Shown one piece after another: positions 14,871 to 33,078 of a stretch of DNA of 64,000 bases. The DNA comes from Haematococcus lacustris. Taxonomy: Eukaryota; Chlorophyta; Chlorophyceae; Chlamydomonadales; Haematococcaceae. Position numbers and translations under genes: made by a program. Numbering within the stretch: position 1 is the stretch's first letter; each line of letters opens with the position of its first letter. Under the pieces are notes generated by a model. That model ran no database searches. It was not told the origin of the DNA and saw only the letters and a list, made by a program, of their open reading frames with translations. Location: the NCBI GenBank assembly GCA_030144725.1, contig JASKMD010000010.1:1019958-1083957 (forward strand), given 5' to 3'.

Positions 14871-15170
14871 TGTAAGGGCGCGCTCCGCGTAGTCCCTTAG
14901 TGTCGTCTGGGCTGTCGCGGTTAACCCGAGGCAGCTACAGGATAATCGGTCACACCGCATTAGTGTGAGTTGGCAGGTAAAGCCTAGCAGCGTAAGCTGT
15001 GAGGACAGCTGGTTCGATTCCAGGGGGCCCCGTTCTAAGCCCTAGCCTTCTCACGGTAGTGCCTTGTGGCCGACCCTTTCAGTACCCGCACTTCGGTGCC
15101 CTCGCGGCCGGCTCAGTGTTACACATGGTTCAAACGGTCCAGCGTCGCCTTTATAAGGCTGCACGTTACA
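14871..15170 (+). repeat. Gypsy 3' LTR, also 5' LTR of a second partial copy
   Basis: Matches 8423-8722 over all 300 bp. It is followed by the same primer-binding site (from 15173), leader and gag sequence, so it serves both copies. This is the tandem LTR-internal-LTR-internal arrangement that recombination or template jumping yields. Confidence 0.95.
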
Positions 15171-15222
15171 AGTGGTTTCCGACCGATAAGCCAGTTAACA
15201 CCCGGCCTCGATTATATCGAGA

Positions 15223-16902
15223 ATGGGTCGAACTTCCCGAATTGAATACACAATCACCCCGGAGGATGAGGCTCTCGCTAGGCTCTATAGGTTGCGACCA
15301 GCTAGGCGTGGGCCTACTGTTGCACCTACCCCCAAGGCAGTTGCTGCCCGGGAAGCAGCGGATGCTGCAAGGCTTGTCAGTCCTCGCGACGCAGCCATAG
15401 CTCGGCTCCCTGCCAATATTGACCCGGCTTCGCCCGCGGCCACTGAACTGATAAACTTCCTAGAGGAGCAGGCTTGGCCTGAGGCCCACACTGAGTACCC
15501 TGTGTACCTTCACGGTCGCTCGGTCACTGAACATAAGGCTATGCTTGAGGCCTCGCTCCAGCGAATGGTTGCCCGCAATGCTGCTGCTGATGCTCCTCTT
15601 GTTGAGGAGGGTCAGCTGGAGGACGACGACGAGGAGGAGGAGCTTGACGAGCGCGACACGGCCATTCAGGAGCTCCACGCCTCTCTTCAGGCTCGCGAGG
15701 ACGTCCTGGTCGCTGTACAAGCTCGGCTCACTGCCCTCGAGGCTAGCCAAGCCGCTGTCAATGCTGGGGTAAGTCCTGCTGTCGGTCTTAGCTCCGCGGC
15801 CCCAGTCAGGTCTCCTCCGCCCCATGGGCTTGCAGCCGGACAGCATCGCAATACAGTAGCGAACCTGTTTAGTGCTGGTCGATTCTCTTCTGGACAGCCT
15901 GCTGGTGCTGTCGCACCCCAGTCTGCTGCTCCGCAGGAAAACGACCCCTCAGCTGCAGGTGGGTCTACAGGTCCCCTTCACCCTGCTGCAGGACATGTAG
16001 GTAATGGCAGCTCTGTTGTCCAGCCTGCTGTCCAGCCTGCTGTGCACAATGCTACACACACTGCTGTTGCTGCATCTGCTGCACGTGCTGCATACACTGC
16101 TGCACAAGCCACAGTAGCCCAGGGTGCTCCTACCTCTGGCAGGGCTCCAGTGGGGCAGAGCCCTAACAGGCCTGTCACCAGGGCAGCAGCATCCATTGCT
16201 GCAATCCGTCAGAAGTATGCTGGGTTGTCTGGTGGTTCTGCCCCAGCCCCACTTGCTGCTGTGCCTCAAGCACCTGACACTGTGGTGCACTCCCACAGGG
16301 GTTTGCCCCCTGTTGAGCGTTGGTCTGACAACAGCCTTGCTCAGGGAAAACGTGCTGTCACCTTTCTTGAGGATCTTGAGGTGCACTGTGTTAATAATAA
16401 CCTTGATCCTGCCCTTGCACTGCCATCCTTCTTGTCAGGCAAAGCTAGGGAGGTCTGGTTCAAGTCCATCAGGGATGCCTATGCCTTGACACATGCTGGC
16501 TATCCTCCATGGGACTATCTGTGCAAGCAGTTCATTGAGATGGTAGGGGAGGATCTTGTCACCGATCTTGACCAGGCTCATGACAAGCTTATGAACTTTG
16601 AGCTGCTGCGCATGTCCTCAGGTGTCACCCTGCAGGCCTACATCACTGAGTTTCGCAACACCATCACTATGTGTGGTGCTGGTTGCATGAACCGTGCTCT
16701 GACTGTGGCTACCTTCCAGAGGGGTCTCACCCCTCAGCTGCGTGGTGCTGTAGCCAAGGACCTCAGGTCACTGCCTCACCCCACCCTTGAGGATGCTGTG
16801 TCTGCTGCCATTGACAACCACAAGGCTAATGTTGCCTCTGCTGGTGCCAATGTCACTCCCAGCAAACGTGGTGCTGGTCATGTTGCTGTTGCTGCAATGT
16901 AA
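15223..16902 (+). pseudogene. gag: Truncated second gag copy
   Basis: Nearly identical to the first gag copy for about 558 residues; scattered changes are visible, for example cccgag/cccaag and cctaaa/cctgag early on. It lacks the zinc knuckle and all of pol. Homology ends at about 16889, after catgttgct, and the frame stops in the adjoining TRIM repeat (atg taa). The high identity points to duplication close in time to the insertion. Confidence 0.93.
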
Positions 16903-17192
16903 CGACTAATAGGAGCTCATGAGATGACAACGTGCAACGCCTATGGCCTTATATGCACGTTACATTCCTCCCCCCCCTATTCGGCTCGTAGGCACGATTC
17001 GATGATATCGATTAGGGGAGAACACCACGCGTTTGCCGGGGATCGAACCTGGGTGGGCCCATCACCTCCACACACAACAAAGGTTACCCCTTGCACTACG
17101 GCAAGGGCATCCGGTCGGAAACCAATGTAACGACTAATAGGAGCTCATGAGATGACAACGTGCAACGCCTATGGCCTTATATGCACGTTACA
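16898..17192 (-). mobile_element. TRIM-like miniature LTR element (295 bp) with a tRNA-like core
   Basis: Two identical 67-bp direct repeats (16898-16964 and 17126-17192) start TGTAAC and end GTTACA. Read on the minus strand, the first LTR is followed after one base by TGGTTTCCGACCGGATGCCC (from 17124), whose first 13 bases equal the gypsy primer-binding site. The second LTR is preceded by a G-rich polypurine tract (16981-16965) ending ggaggaa like the gypsy one. The 161-bp interior has no coding capacity. On the minus strand it carries a box-A-like tagtgcaaggg (17098-17088) and a box-B-like ggttcgatccc (17049-17039). It is probably mobilised by the gypsy machinery. Confidence 0.85.
17039..17104 (-). 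other. tRNA-like Pol III promoter module inside the TRIM
   Basis: On the minus strand, ttgccg (near 17104) can pair with cggcaa beyond the T arm. A tagtgcaaggg D-arm/A-box and a ggttcgatccc T-arm/B-box are spaced about as in tRNAs. The anticodon arm pairs poorly and the D stem is weak, so this is a tRNA-derived relic, not a confident functional tRNA gene. Confidence 0.5.
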
Positions 17193-17197
17193 CAAGA

Positions 17198-17407
17198 ATG
17201 GCAACACAACAAGTCCAAGCTATGGCCATGTACCGTTCCACGATTCAGCCATTGCCTCAAAACACGCTTAAGCTAACCCTACATCAACTGAGGCATTTGT
17301 GGAACGTGGTAGGCAAGGGTCCGCCAGCAAGGACAGTTGGTGGATTGCTTGATGCACTTGACTCAATTGGCACAAACAACACAGATGAACGGTGCTCATA
17401 CCGTTAG
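17198..17407 (+). CDS. C-terminal exon fragment of the OTU-like gene
   Basis: Directly after the right caaga copy the frame reads MATQQVQAMAMYRSTIQ and continues for 69 codons to TAG, ending DERCSYR. It continues the frame that ends at 8422 once the composite is removed, so it is the displaced 3' end of the same exon. No domain is recognised. Confidence 0.55.
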   Translation: MATQQVQAMAMYRSTIQPLPQNTLKLTLHQLRHLWNVVGKGPPARTVGGLLDALDSIGTNNTDERCSYR

Positions 17408-18972
17408 CAAAGGCACACCCTCCAGCTGCACATCTTACCCGTTGTTGGGATGTGCGAACGTTGGTATGTACCTGGCATAACTTACAGCATTGCATTCTTT
17501 GGTTATAACTATGCTGTAATTGCCTGCATTTTTACCATTAGCTGAAACCAAGGCAGGGCATTGCTAAGACCGTTATTAACACACCCTACCAGTTTCGTTG
17601 ATGAATATCACGTCCGTGCTCCTTGACACCACACAGTGTGTGATGAGTGACATTCCCTGCCATTCTGCACCCAATGTGTGCACTGCGCTGCAAGCAAGTC
17701 CCGTGCATACCTTATGCTATAACAAGCCTGCAGGTGTAGTTTCAGCTCAGGAGTCGCCCTGGCAGGACCTGTGGCCGGGCTTGCAGCAACCCTGCATGGA
17801 TGCAGTCGGGTCCACGCTTAGTGAGCCTAACGCGTTCATTCTCGCAGCTACGCATTTAAATAGACGCCAATGTTCTTACCTGCATCGTCGGCCGGTGCAC
17901 TCGCAAGGAGCAAACAAGTCATCACTTCAGCGTTTAATAGCTTTGCGATGTGCACGGGGTCTATAACACCGCACTCTGCTGATTGGACAGTTCTCAAGGC
18001 TTCACTTGGATGCTTGGCGGGCTGCGAGGTTGGACATCCGGCAGGGAGCTAACGGCGACTTGCTGAGCCGAGCGGTGCAAGTCTTACATGCTGGGATGGC
18101 CTGTACGTGATACGCGACAATTTTCAAATTTCCTCAGGACGTGTCACAGCAGGACGTGTCCCTACGCAGCAACTTATCAGGATTCATGGGCTGCACACCT
18201 CGCATGACGCAGATGTTGTGCAGCAGGAAGCACGCCATGATGACATACGGAGCAGTATCAACCTCTGTGCGCAAGCCGTGATGAAACACTTAAATGTTGC
18301 TGGGGTGTGTGGCTTCGTTCGATGAAGGCGTCGGCGGCGGCTGGAAAGTGGACTTCCATGCATCTCTTTTCTCTTTTCTCCGTCCATTGGAAACGCGTTT
18401 GAATCCATGCACATGGGCGATCTCTTTTCTCTTTTCTTCGTCCATTGGAAACGCGCTGTGAGCTGGCTGTGTAAGATGATGTTGAAACAACTGAGCTCCA
18501 TGCGTAAAGTGTACCGCAGTGTACCGCAACGGAGTGTGTTCATGCGTTGTGGCTGTTGTGAGGCAGCACTTGAAAGGCCCATCGCGCAGAGCGGAACCGT
18601 TCATGTGCCTGGCAGACTGCCGGTCACCGCGGGTGCCAGCAGCTCGGGCGCGCAGGCACAAGCGCGACGCAGAAATAAGGCGTTCCGCGTTAAAATGACA
18701 ACTGAACTCTTACAAGGCACGCCGCAAAGTCAAAGGTCCCTTACGTGGTGGTTCATTGGGAGGGGTGACCAGGGGTGCATGGAGGGTGCATGGAGGGTGC
18801 AGGTGCAGACAGAGCAACACACCGGGAACTTTACGAGTGCCACAGCAGCATCACACCCAAGGGGCTAGCATTCAGGCAGGGAACACAAGCAGTGGTGGCA
18901 ACACAACGCCGTCCAATTCCGCGATGCTACTGGCACCCAAACTCAGCTTGACACCACTTAGTAGGGCTAGAT
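17408..18972. other. Intergenic region, no supported gene
   Basis: Lower-GC sequence with only short reading frames in all directions. It contains the 36-bp direct repeat pair near 18362-18455 and probable 3' flank of the minus-strand zinc-knuckle gene. A ttaca (TGTAA on the minus strand, a chlorophyte poly(A) signal) lies at 18711-18715. Confidence 0.6.
18362..18455. repeat. 36-bp direct repeat pair, 58-bp period
   Basis: Copies at 18362-18397 and 18420-18455, differing at one base. Each is a pyrimidine-rich atctcttttctcttttct followed by a cgtccattggaaacgcg core. Both are preceded by tccatgc. Confidence 0.9.
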
Positions 18973-21900
18973 TTAGAAAGGCACGTCTGGAAATGCTAGC
19001 GAAGCAGCTGCCAATGCAGCCGCTACAGCACTTGCGCCCTCTTCAGTCCTTGCTGCGGCAAGCATGGTAGCGATGTCGGGAGATGCTAAGGGGGGGTCTG
19101 CCTGGCCTGATCCGTCGGCATGGGGCACCGGCAACGCCAGTGATGGGTCCAAGGCATTGGACATCAACAGCAGGTAGATGGGGCAGCTGCGTTGGGAATG
19201 ATTCGGATCTCGGCACCACTCACAAGAAGGAGGCAGGGTTTCCTGCAACAAGCACGCCCGCACCAGCATCACCAGGTGGACACACTAGGCTCCACCCCTG
19301 CCCAACATGCGCAGTGCATTGGGGCTGCTCTCAATGGACAACAAACCCAGCCCAGCTGCCAGCTGCAGCCGGTCTTTCCCCACCCTCGCACCGTGAAGGA
19401 AACGTATGGCTCCCCTGACATCGCCGCTGCCTGCGCCTGCATGAAGAGCTGCTGCGCGTGGCCGGCTGACTGGTGCACTAGGCTGCCGTCCACATCCATT
19501 TGGGCAGCCACTCCATCAGCGTCCCACTGCGTGGCCTGCTGCAGCACCACAGGCGCGTAGCCGCAAGGTGTGCCGGGGCCTGCAACCTTGCCTGACGCAG
19601 CAATGGCAGCATCCATCATGGCGACGGCGGCAGCACCAGTGGGCGCGCTCCCCAAACAAGGCTGGAGCCCGTGGGGCTGGCGCTGCCGCAGGAGGTGTTG
19701 TTGACGTATCCATGCCACGCCCGTCAAGGAGGGGGGGGGGCTGGGAGAGGGCAGGGCAGTCTGGCAGGCAGGGTCAGAAGCGGAGGTGCCTTGAGCTTCA
19801 GGAGCAGGCGCTTTGACTGTGCGGCGCATGTGGCAGGCGGCTGGGGTATTGGCAGGTGCAGCGGTGGCCCCAGCAGACCTGGGCGCTGCAGCCACAGGGG
19901 CACGCAGGTACTGGGGTGCTGGGCCGCAGCAGGAGGGCTCCAGGGCTGATGGCTGCAGCACGTCAACACTGCCCTGCTGCGCCAACAGCTGGCTGATGGC
20001 AGGAGAGCTGACCTGACCGCCGGCTTCAGCGGGCTGCATATGCTTGCGGGTGCCTGCAGCGTCATGGGGCTGCACATGTGGGCCAACACACTGCACCCGC
20101 TCCGGACCTGCGGACAGCAAAGCGCAAGAGGGGCCAGGGAAGGTGGTGGAGGGACAGCTCTGTAACGATGCATGACCCTATGTTTGCATCTTGATGGAGT
20201 GCACCTCGTACTGTTTGTGCCAATGGAGGTTAGTGTGGGCATGGATGCCGGAGCTCAGGTTGACCTGGCTGGCAACCTCGTCCTGCCGCCCACAGCTGGC
20301 TTGGAGTCACACCCCTGTGCCTTGGCTTGTGGCTCAGAAGCTCACCTGTCATCAGTGGCAGCCTGAGGCAGGGCAGGTGCAGTAAATCAGGGTCCTGGCA
20401 GACGCCACAAGCGCCACACCCCAGCTTGGGAAAGCCAGGGCTGTTGCTGGAGTGCAAGTACAGGGGGCACGGCAGCTCAGCCTGAGGCTGGCAGGGCGCA
20501 GAAGGGGTGCGCTGGTTGAGGGCATAGCCATAGCCAAGCAATGACCTGAAGTGAGCTGCGCCACGGGGTGAGTCAGGCACCATTGCAAACTCCATGCTGC
20601 TGTCGGGCGATGACGGCGGGGTGGGGGAGTTGCGGTCTGGGCTGGAGGGGGGTGAGGGCAGCAGCTGCCCCGGGGCATGGCGGATGACAGCCAGGTAGTG
20701 GCGCAGCGCCTCGCCTGCGGGAGGGGCAGGGGCACAAAAGTCAGACTCAGCAGTGACGGGCCAGCCACAAGTCATAGGTGGCACCTTGGCACTGGCAGGG
20801 ACGCACATCACGAAGAAACAGGCTGAGACAGCCCGCCGTGGCAGAGATGCCAGTGCAGCACCAGCCTTGCCTACCAGCATGTGTGAGGGGGTGGCCGCTA
20901 GCACCCACCTCGGCGGGGCTGCTGCCACTCCAATGCATAGCAGCTCTGCTGGAAGTTCAGGGATAGCCCAGATGCCATCTCTACCGGTCCTGCCTGTGGT
21001 TGGGGGGGCTGGCTGGGCGGGCGCCTGCTTGCCTGCCGGCCTGTAGCGTACACCTGCTCCTCTGGGTGCTCTGCTGCCCACCACCTTGTGTCCTGGGGCT
21101 GGCACACGGTTTCGCCATCACTGCCACCCTCCTCTTCTTCAGGGCAAGGCAGGGCCAGTCGCGCAGGACTGGCCTGGGGCAGCAAAGGCAAGAGGGGCCG
21201 GGAGCCTGCATAGCTGCCCCAGCCTGGCTGGCTGGCTGGTGAGGCACGCACGAATCCATGAGGCGTGGTTTCCAGTGCGGGTGTGTGGGGTGGCTGGAGG
21301 GCCAGGGCCACCAAGTCCACAGCAGCAGCGGCTTGAAAGGGGCATGAGTAGCGACCGACGGTGTATGGGAGAGGCCCGTCTTGCCGCCCCCCTTCCATGC
21401 TTGCTTGCTCTTCTGTTGCTCTCAAAGTGCAGTGTGCTGGGAGGTCACGCGTGTTGAGCGCTCCCTGGAGTGCCTGAGTGCCTGCACCTGTTGCAGCAGC
21501 GCACACCCACTCCCCCGGCACCTGAGCCTGCCAGCTCTCAGGGCCGTCCCAGCGCAGGTGGTGCATCAGCAGCAGCGTGGGGTCCAGGGGGTCCCAGGTG
21601 TCGCGCTGCAGCCAGTCCGTGTCCTCTGCATCTGGCTGTCCCTCGTCCTGCTGACTGGGAGGGGCTTCAAGCGTTAGCCCAGCCTGCGGTCTAGGTATGA
21701 CTGGCAGCAGCTGCTGCAGCACACGGGCCTGGTGGAGTGTGAGGCAGGGCAGAACCTGACCTAATGGAAACTGGACCTGCATGTTCCACACACTCCGCTG
21801 CCAGTAGCGTGCCACGGAGGCCACTGGGGGGCGGCCCAGCACAAGGCCTATACAGCCCTCATTCATGACCCTCACCACGTCCCAGCTAGCTGCCTGAATA

Positions 21901-22656
21901 GGGTAGTCCCACACCACTAGTTGTCCAGGCTCAGAGGCGAGCTGCACGGGCAGACTCTGCTGCCTGCTGCCCCTTGCCTCGATCCTGCCCTTGCCCCTGC
22001 TTCTGCCCCTACCCCTGCCGGTTCCTGTAACCTGGCTTGTCCTGCGCTGCCCATCTATCCCCTCATCACGCACATCACCCTTGTCCTCCTGACGCTGACG
22101 TTTAGCCGGGGGAGCAACAAGGGAGCGTGGCTGCGTGATGTCAGGCAACCGGATTAGTCGCAAGGCCTGGCGCAGACTGGTACGCCGGGCACATGACTCG
22201 CCATCACCCTCAGGCCCTTGCAGAGGACCAGCGCCATAGCTTTCCATTCCATGGGGCACTGCCATGTTGCTCAAAACGCTGGTATGCAGCCCCTGCGCTT
22301 GCTGGTCTAGCTGGTCCTGGTCTGGCTCCCCATGCGTTAGCAACAGCTTCAGATCGTGCTCCTCTTCAATCTTTACACCTGTAAGAGTGGGAAAGTCAGC
22401 AGCATGAGGGGCACTTAGCAGCAGGCACTGCTAGCTCACCGAAGGCAAGCACTGCCTGATGACCATGCAGAGGGGTCGGAGGAACACTGACTGTGGCGAC
22501 CTGGCCTTGATGGCAGAGCCGGCATGGATGGTGGTATGCTGCCGCGTTCTGCGGGCCAGCTGCTGCTACACGCATTAGGGTCTCCAGGGGTGGTTTGAAC
22601 GGTGGGTGTTGTAAGCAAGGCTGATTGATGGGCTCTGATGCCCGGCTCATCAGCAT
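18973..22656 (-). CDS. Unknown Gln/Ala/Pro-rich protein with C-terminal CCHC knuckle
   Basis: Five exons in minus-strand order: 22656-22440, 22378-20909, 20714-20346, 20107-19392 and 19242-18973. They total 3,042 nt (1,013 aa), with canonical GT-AG borders and matching phases. The first exon holds HHPCRLCHQGQ, a possible half metal site. Exon 2 has a basic Arg/Gly nuclear-type stretch (PPAKRQRQE, GRGRGRSRGKGR) and a region WDYPIQAASWDVVRVMNEGC that looks folded. Exon 3 has PPSSPD repeats and a Cys cluster (CGACGVCQDPDLLHLPC). Exon 5 has SCEWCRDPNHSQRSCP, a CCHC zinc knuckle typical of nucleic-acid-binding proteins, then an Ala-rich tail. I do not recognise the family. A nuclear RNA- or DNA-associated role is inference from composition only. 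The start at 22656 is the first ATG in the open frame; an earlier exon is possible. Confidence 0.7.
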
Positions 22657-23227
22657 TTGTCAGGGCAGCTGTGCCTGTCCGCGACCCGCATCTTGTGATC
22701 TCCTGTACGCAGCCCAAAGCGCTTTGGTTAGTGCTGTCGCCATCATTGCCTGCTGTCATGCCTACCATCTCGCTGGAAACGCTGAAGGCCATGGCCCCTT
22801 CGCGTCGCCTCCGGTGTTGAGTGATGCGGCAAGTTGTGGGGTTAACTCCTGCCAGCCAAGCTACTTAGAATGGCGATGCTGATTTCGTGTAGGTTAACAG
22901 TCTTCGTGGTGGAGTGTATTTCATATGCAGGCATTCAAGGAGATTCATTTATGTATACATGTACTCAAGGAGCCAGAGCGCTGAGGGCATTATACTAGGC
23001 CGCGGCATCCCCAACCACATCATAGCCAGCTGCTGACTGCCTATGGCAGGTAAAGGTCAGGCGCCCGCATCACTGATCGTGCGCTGGCACAGTGTCACCC
23101 TTATGCCTCCTGCTGCCCTTGAAGGTGGTGCGGCTGAGGTGATGGTGTGCCTCCTGGAGCCCTCTGTGGCTGGATAGCACTAAGTCCCTAGGGCAGATTG
23201 ATGTTGGACAGGGGGATAGGCTGGTGC
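22657..23227. other. Intergenic region, probable 5' flank of the zinc-knuckle gene
   Basis: No supported gene. Reading frames here are short and not supported by splice or domain signals. Confidence 0.5.
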
Positions 23228-23811
23228 TGGCTAGAATGGGGCGCAAGAAGAGGCTATTGCTGCTGAGGCCGAGGCTGAGGCCCAGGCTGATGCTGGTGTT
23301 GATGAGGCTGAGGAGCAGTTGCACCAGCTGCAGGCTGGCCTGCAGCACAGGGAGCAACAGCTTGCCAACAACCAGCGCTTGCAGCAACTACAGCAACAGC
23401 TTCAGGACCTCCAGCGGACTGAGCTCCAGCGCAAAGAGCAGCAGCTGGCTGACTGGGCGGCGCAGCAGCAGGCAGCTCTGGTACATTGGGAGCGGCAGCT
23501 GACTGAGCAACAACAACAGCTGCAGCAGCAACAGGCAGACCTTAACAAGAGGGAGCAGGATCTGACTGGGCTGCTGCACGAGCTGGCCATGGTTGACAAG
23601 AAAAGTGTGTGTGTGCATTCCCTGCGAGACCTGCGAGCTCCAGCTACACCAGCTCGGCAAGAACATGGATAGCCTTGTGCTGCATGAGGACCCACAGCCA
23701 CAAGATGACAGCGACAGTGATCGAGGGAGCGACAGCGACACCTGCAGCGATGAGGGAGATGCTGAGGTGCATGTGATGCTGGCTGAGCACAGATGCAGGT
23801 GGGCTAGGTGA
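23228..23811 (+). pseudogene. Gln-rich coiled-coil reading frame, apparently broken
   Basis: One frame gives an acidic Ala/Glu lead-in (EEAIAAEAEAEAQADAG) and then a heptad-rich coiled coil (LQAGLQHREQQLANNQRLQQ onward) to about 23590. A second frame, shifted by one base, continues as CELQLHQLGKNMDSLVLHE and a Ser/Asp-rich acidic segment to 23811. No plausible intron of normal length separates them, so a frameshift is the simplest reading. No upstream start was found; a TAG lies just before in the same frame. Confidence 0.45.
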
Positions 23812-24055
23812 GGGTGGGCTGGAGAAGTTGGTGAATGATGCCCAGAATGTCAGGGCTGTTGCAGGCGCTGGGACGGGGGGTACAGTTGGGGGTGCAGCCG
23901 TGAGGGTTCACCTGGACTATGCCCACAGTGCAGAGCTGATTTGTGTGCCCATGCAAGAATGGCGCCAAGCCCAGGCTAGCCTGCTTGCAGCGTCCATGTG
24001 CTGGCTGCCAGCTTAGGAAGGTGAGCGTGAAGTCGGGGTGTGAGGGTGTGCAGCT

Positions 24056-24183
24056 GCAGTATCGTCAGTTCAAGAAGCTGGACAGCTGCAGTATCGTCAG
24101 TTCAAGAAGCTGCAGTATCGTCAGCTGCAGTATCGTCAGCTGCAGTATCGTCAGCTGCAGTATCGTCAGTTCAAGAAGCTGGA
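24056..24183. repeat. 15-bp tandem repeat (gcagtatcgtcagct) with a 24-bp variant
   Basis: Six gcagtatcgtcag blocks. Some are extended by ttcaagaagct, the others follow each other with a 15-bp period. In one frame the unit encodes LQYRQ and the variant adds FKK; an extra gacagct after the first unit shifts the frame. Confidence 0.9.
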
Positions 24184-24471
24184 CATAGAGGTGAGAGCCC
24201 ACCAACTTCTCATTGTCCAGCTTCCTGAATGCTATTCGACATCATCATCGTTACCTCAAGGTCACCCCGGCCATTGGCCATGCCATTCCGTGCCAGGCCT
24301 GCCGCTCATTCATGCAACAGTCACAATGACTTAGCATGCACAGCATGCAAACCTTCACCGAATGGCTGACGTGCTGCAAGGACGCCGAGCGTTTGCCAGG
24401 GACATTTTAGCTGCGAGGTTCAAGTGCTAACTCGCAGATGAAGGGCGGAGCCAGTCACAGAGTGGAGTAGA

Positions 24472-31992
<7,521 letters not shown>

Positions 31993-32291
31993 CAGGCCAG
32001 GACAACATAGCATGGACACAAGCAGAGAAAATCACACAAGAGAGGTGGAGGGCTTCATGAGTGATGAGTGGAGTGTTGTAAGGGAATGGCACGTGTTGTT
32101 GCATGAGCCTGGTTTCTATACCGGTCATGTTGGGCAGAGCCTTGTATCTTTGTGACCTACGCAGCTGTGCACCTCGTCTCATCCCGGTGGCCGTGCGACA
32201 GGTGTTCTCTTACTGATACCACTTGCATCTCCAGTAATCTGGTCGAGTGATGCTCCGCAACATTGGACGATTAGTGTCAATGACATGCACC

Positions 32292-33078
32292 CTACGTTTT
32301 GCTCTGCTGCTGTTGCTGCTCCTGCTGTCGCGCTGCCAAAAACTCTGCGAAACTTGAAGCGGTGTGCATACGCGAGGCTGGGGCACTTGGCCTTTCTTGG
32401 GCATTTTGGCCTTCTTCAAAGTCGCAAGACATCCGCGGCGAGCTGAGTTGCGTGCCGCTGCCACGGCGCTGCAAATCAGCCTCACTGCTGGCCTCGGTAA
32501 GCCCGCGATCCAGGAACCCGGCATACGGCGTAGCGGCTAGCATCTGCGCGACAGCGAGCAGGTAGTGACAGCAGCAAGTGTTCAGCAGCAAGGTTGAGTC
32601 GCTTGGTGCTAGTGACATTTCAAGTGACAGAATGGATTCCGTCACATCATGACATGAGGCAAGGTGCGTGGACGTTGGCCGCTGACCCAAAAGACAGTAA
32701 GCTCAACGTGGTCTGCTATGACCTCGTTCAAAAAATGTTATGATGGAGGGAACCTACCATGGGGTCGACGACATCTAGACTCTCCATCACGTCCTCGGAG
32801 TCGCTCCCGCTGTCATTGCGCACCAAGTCATGAGGGCTGAGCGTGTTGAACCCCAGCCTCACGCTGCGCGCCATTGTGGCGGTTCGCGGCGCCGGGTGCG
32901 CCGCGGATTGGCCGCGGACTCTGATAGCCTGGCTGCCGGTGGGTAGCCCTGCGGAGCCAAGACGCGACCGTCCGTTGGGCCCTGATGCAGTCGATTGTTG
33001 CAACGTCGCAGCAGCGCTGTGACGTGGCAGCAGGGGCTGGCGCAGGTCACTGTCGTTCACGACCTCCCTGCAGGACAT
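32292..33078 (-). CDS. Unknown small two-exon protein
   Basis: Exons 33078-32758 and 32543-32292 (573 nt, 190 aa) joined at ATG|GTAGGT and a gcgcag acceptor. The protein starts MSCREVVNDSDLRQPLLPRH, where an acidic dileucine-like DSDLRQPLL is visible. It has a conserved-looking MARSVRLGFNTLSPHDLV block, then acidic SGSDSEDVMESLDVVD. The second exon has YAGFLDRGLTEASSEADL and ends in a Gln tract. No domain is recognised. It lies 240 bp past the stop of the transporter gene on the same strand; the spacing suggests separate promoters with little room. The start could be further upstream since the frame stays open to 33279. Confidence 0.6.

Larger units (their letters stand above)
8418..17197. 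mobile_element. Composite retrotransposon insertion sharing one duplication (caaga)
   Basis: The 5-bp sequence caaga lies directly before the gypsy 5' LTR (8418-8422) and directly after the TRIM's outer LTR (17193-17197). Removing 8423-17192 plus one copy of caaga restores an open reading frame in the host-like gene (RAR-MATQQVQ). The interior is LTR, gag, pol, LTR, truncated gag, then an inverted TRIM. The two outer ends come from different elements but share TGTAA...TTACA termini. One integration of a chimeric cDNA, or deletion after nested insertion, would explain this. Confidence 0.85.

Noticed and set aside
17039..17104. Functional tRNA gene
   Set aside because: The anticodon and D stems do not pair properly and it lies inside a TRIM; kept only as a tRNA-like module.
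17598..18052. Possible small gene (122 codons)
   Set aside because: No domain, no splice signals and no codon pattern like the supported genes nearby.
23070..23741. Minus-strand Leu/Ser-rich frames opposite the coiled coil
   Set aside because: Shadow of the CAG-rich coiled-coil sequence; composition is explained by the complementary strand.
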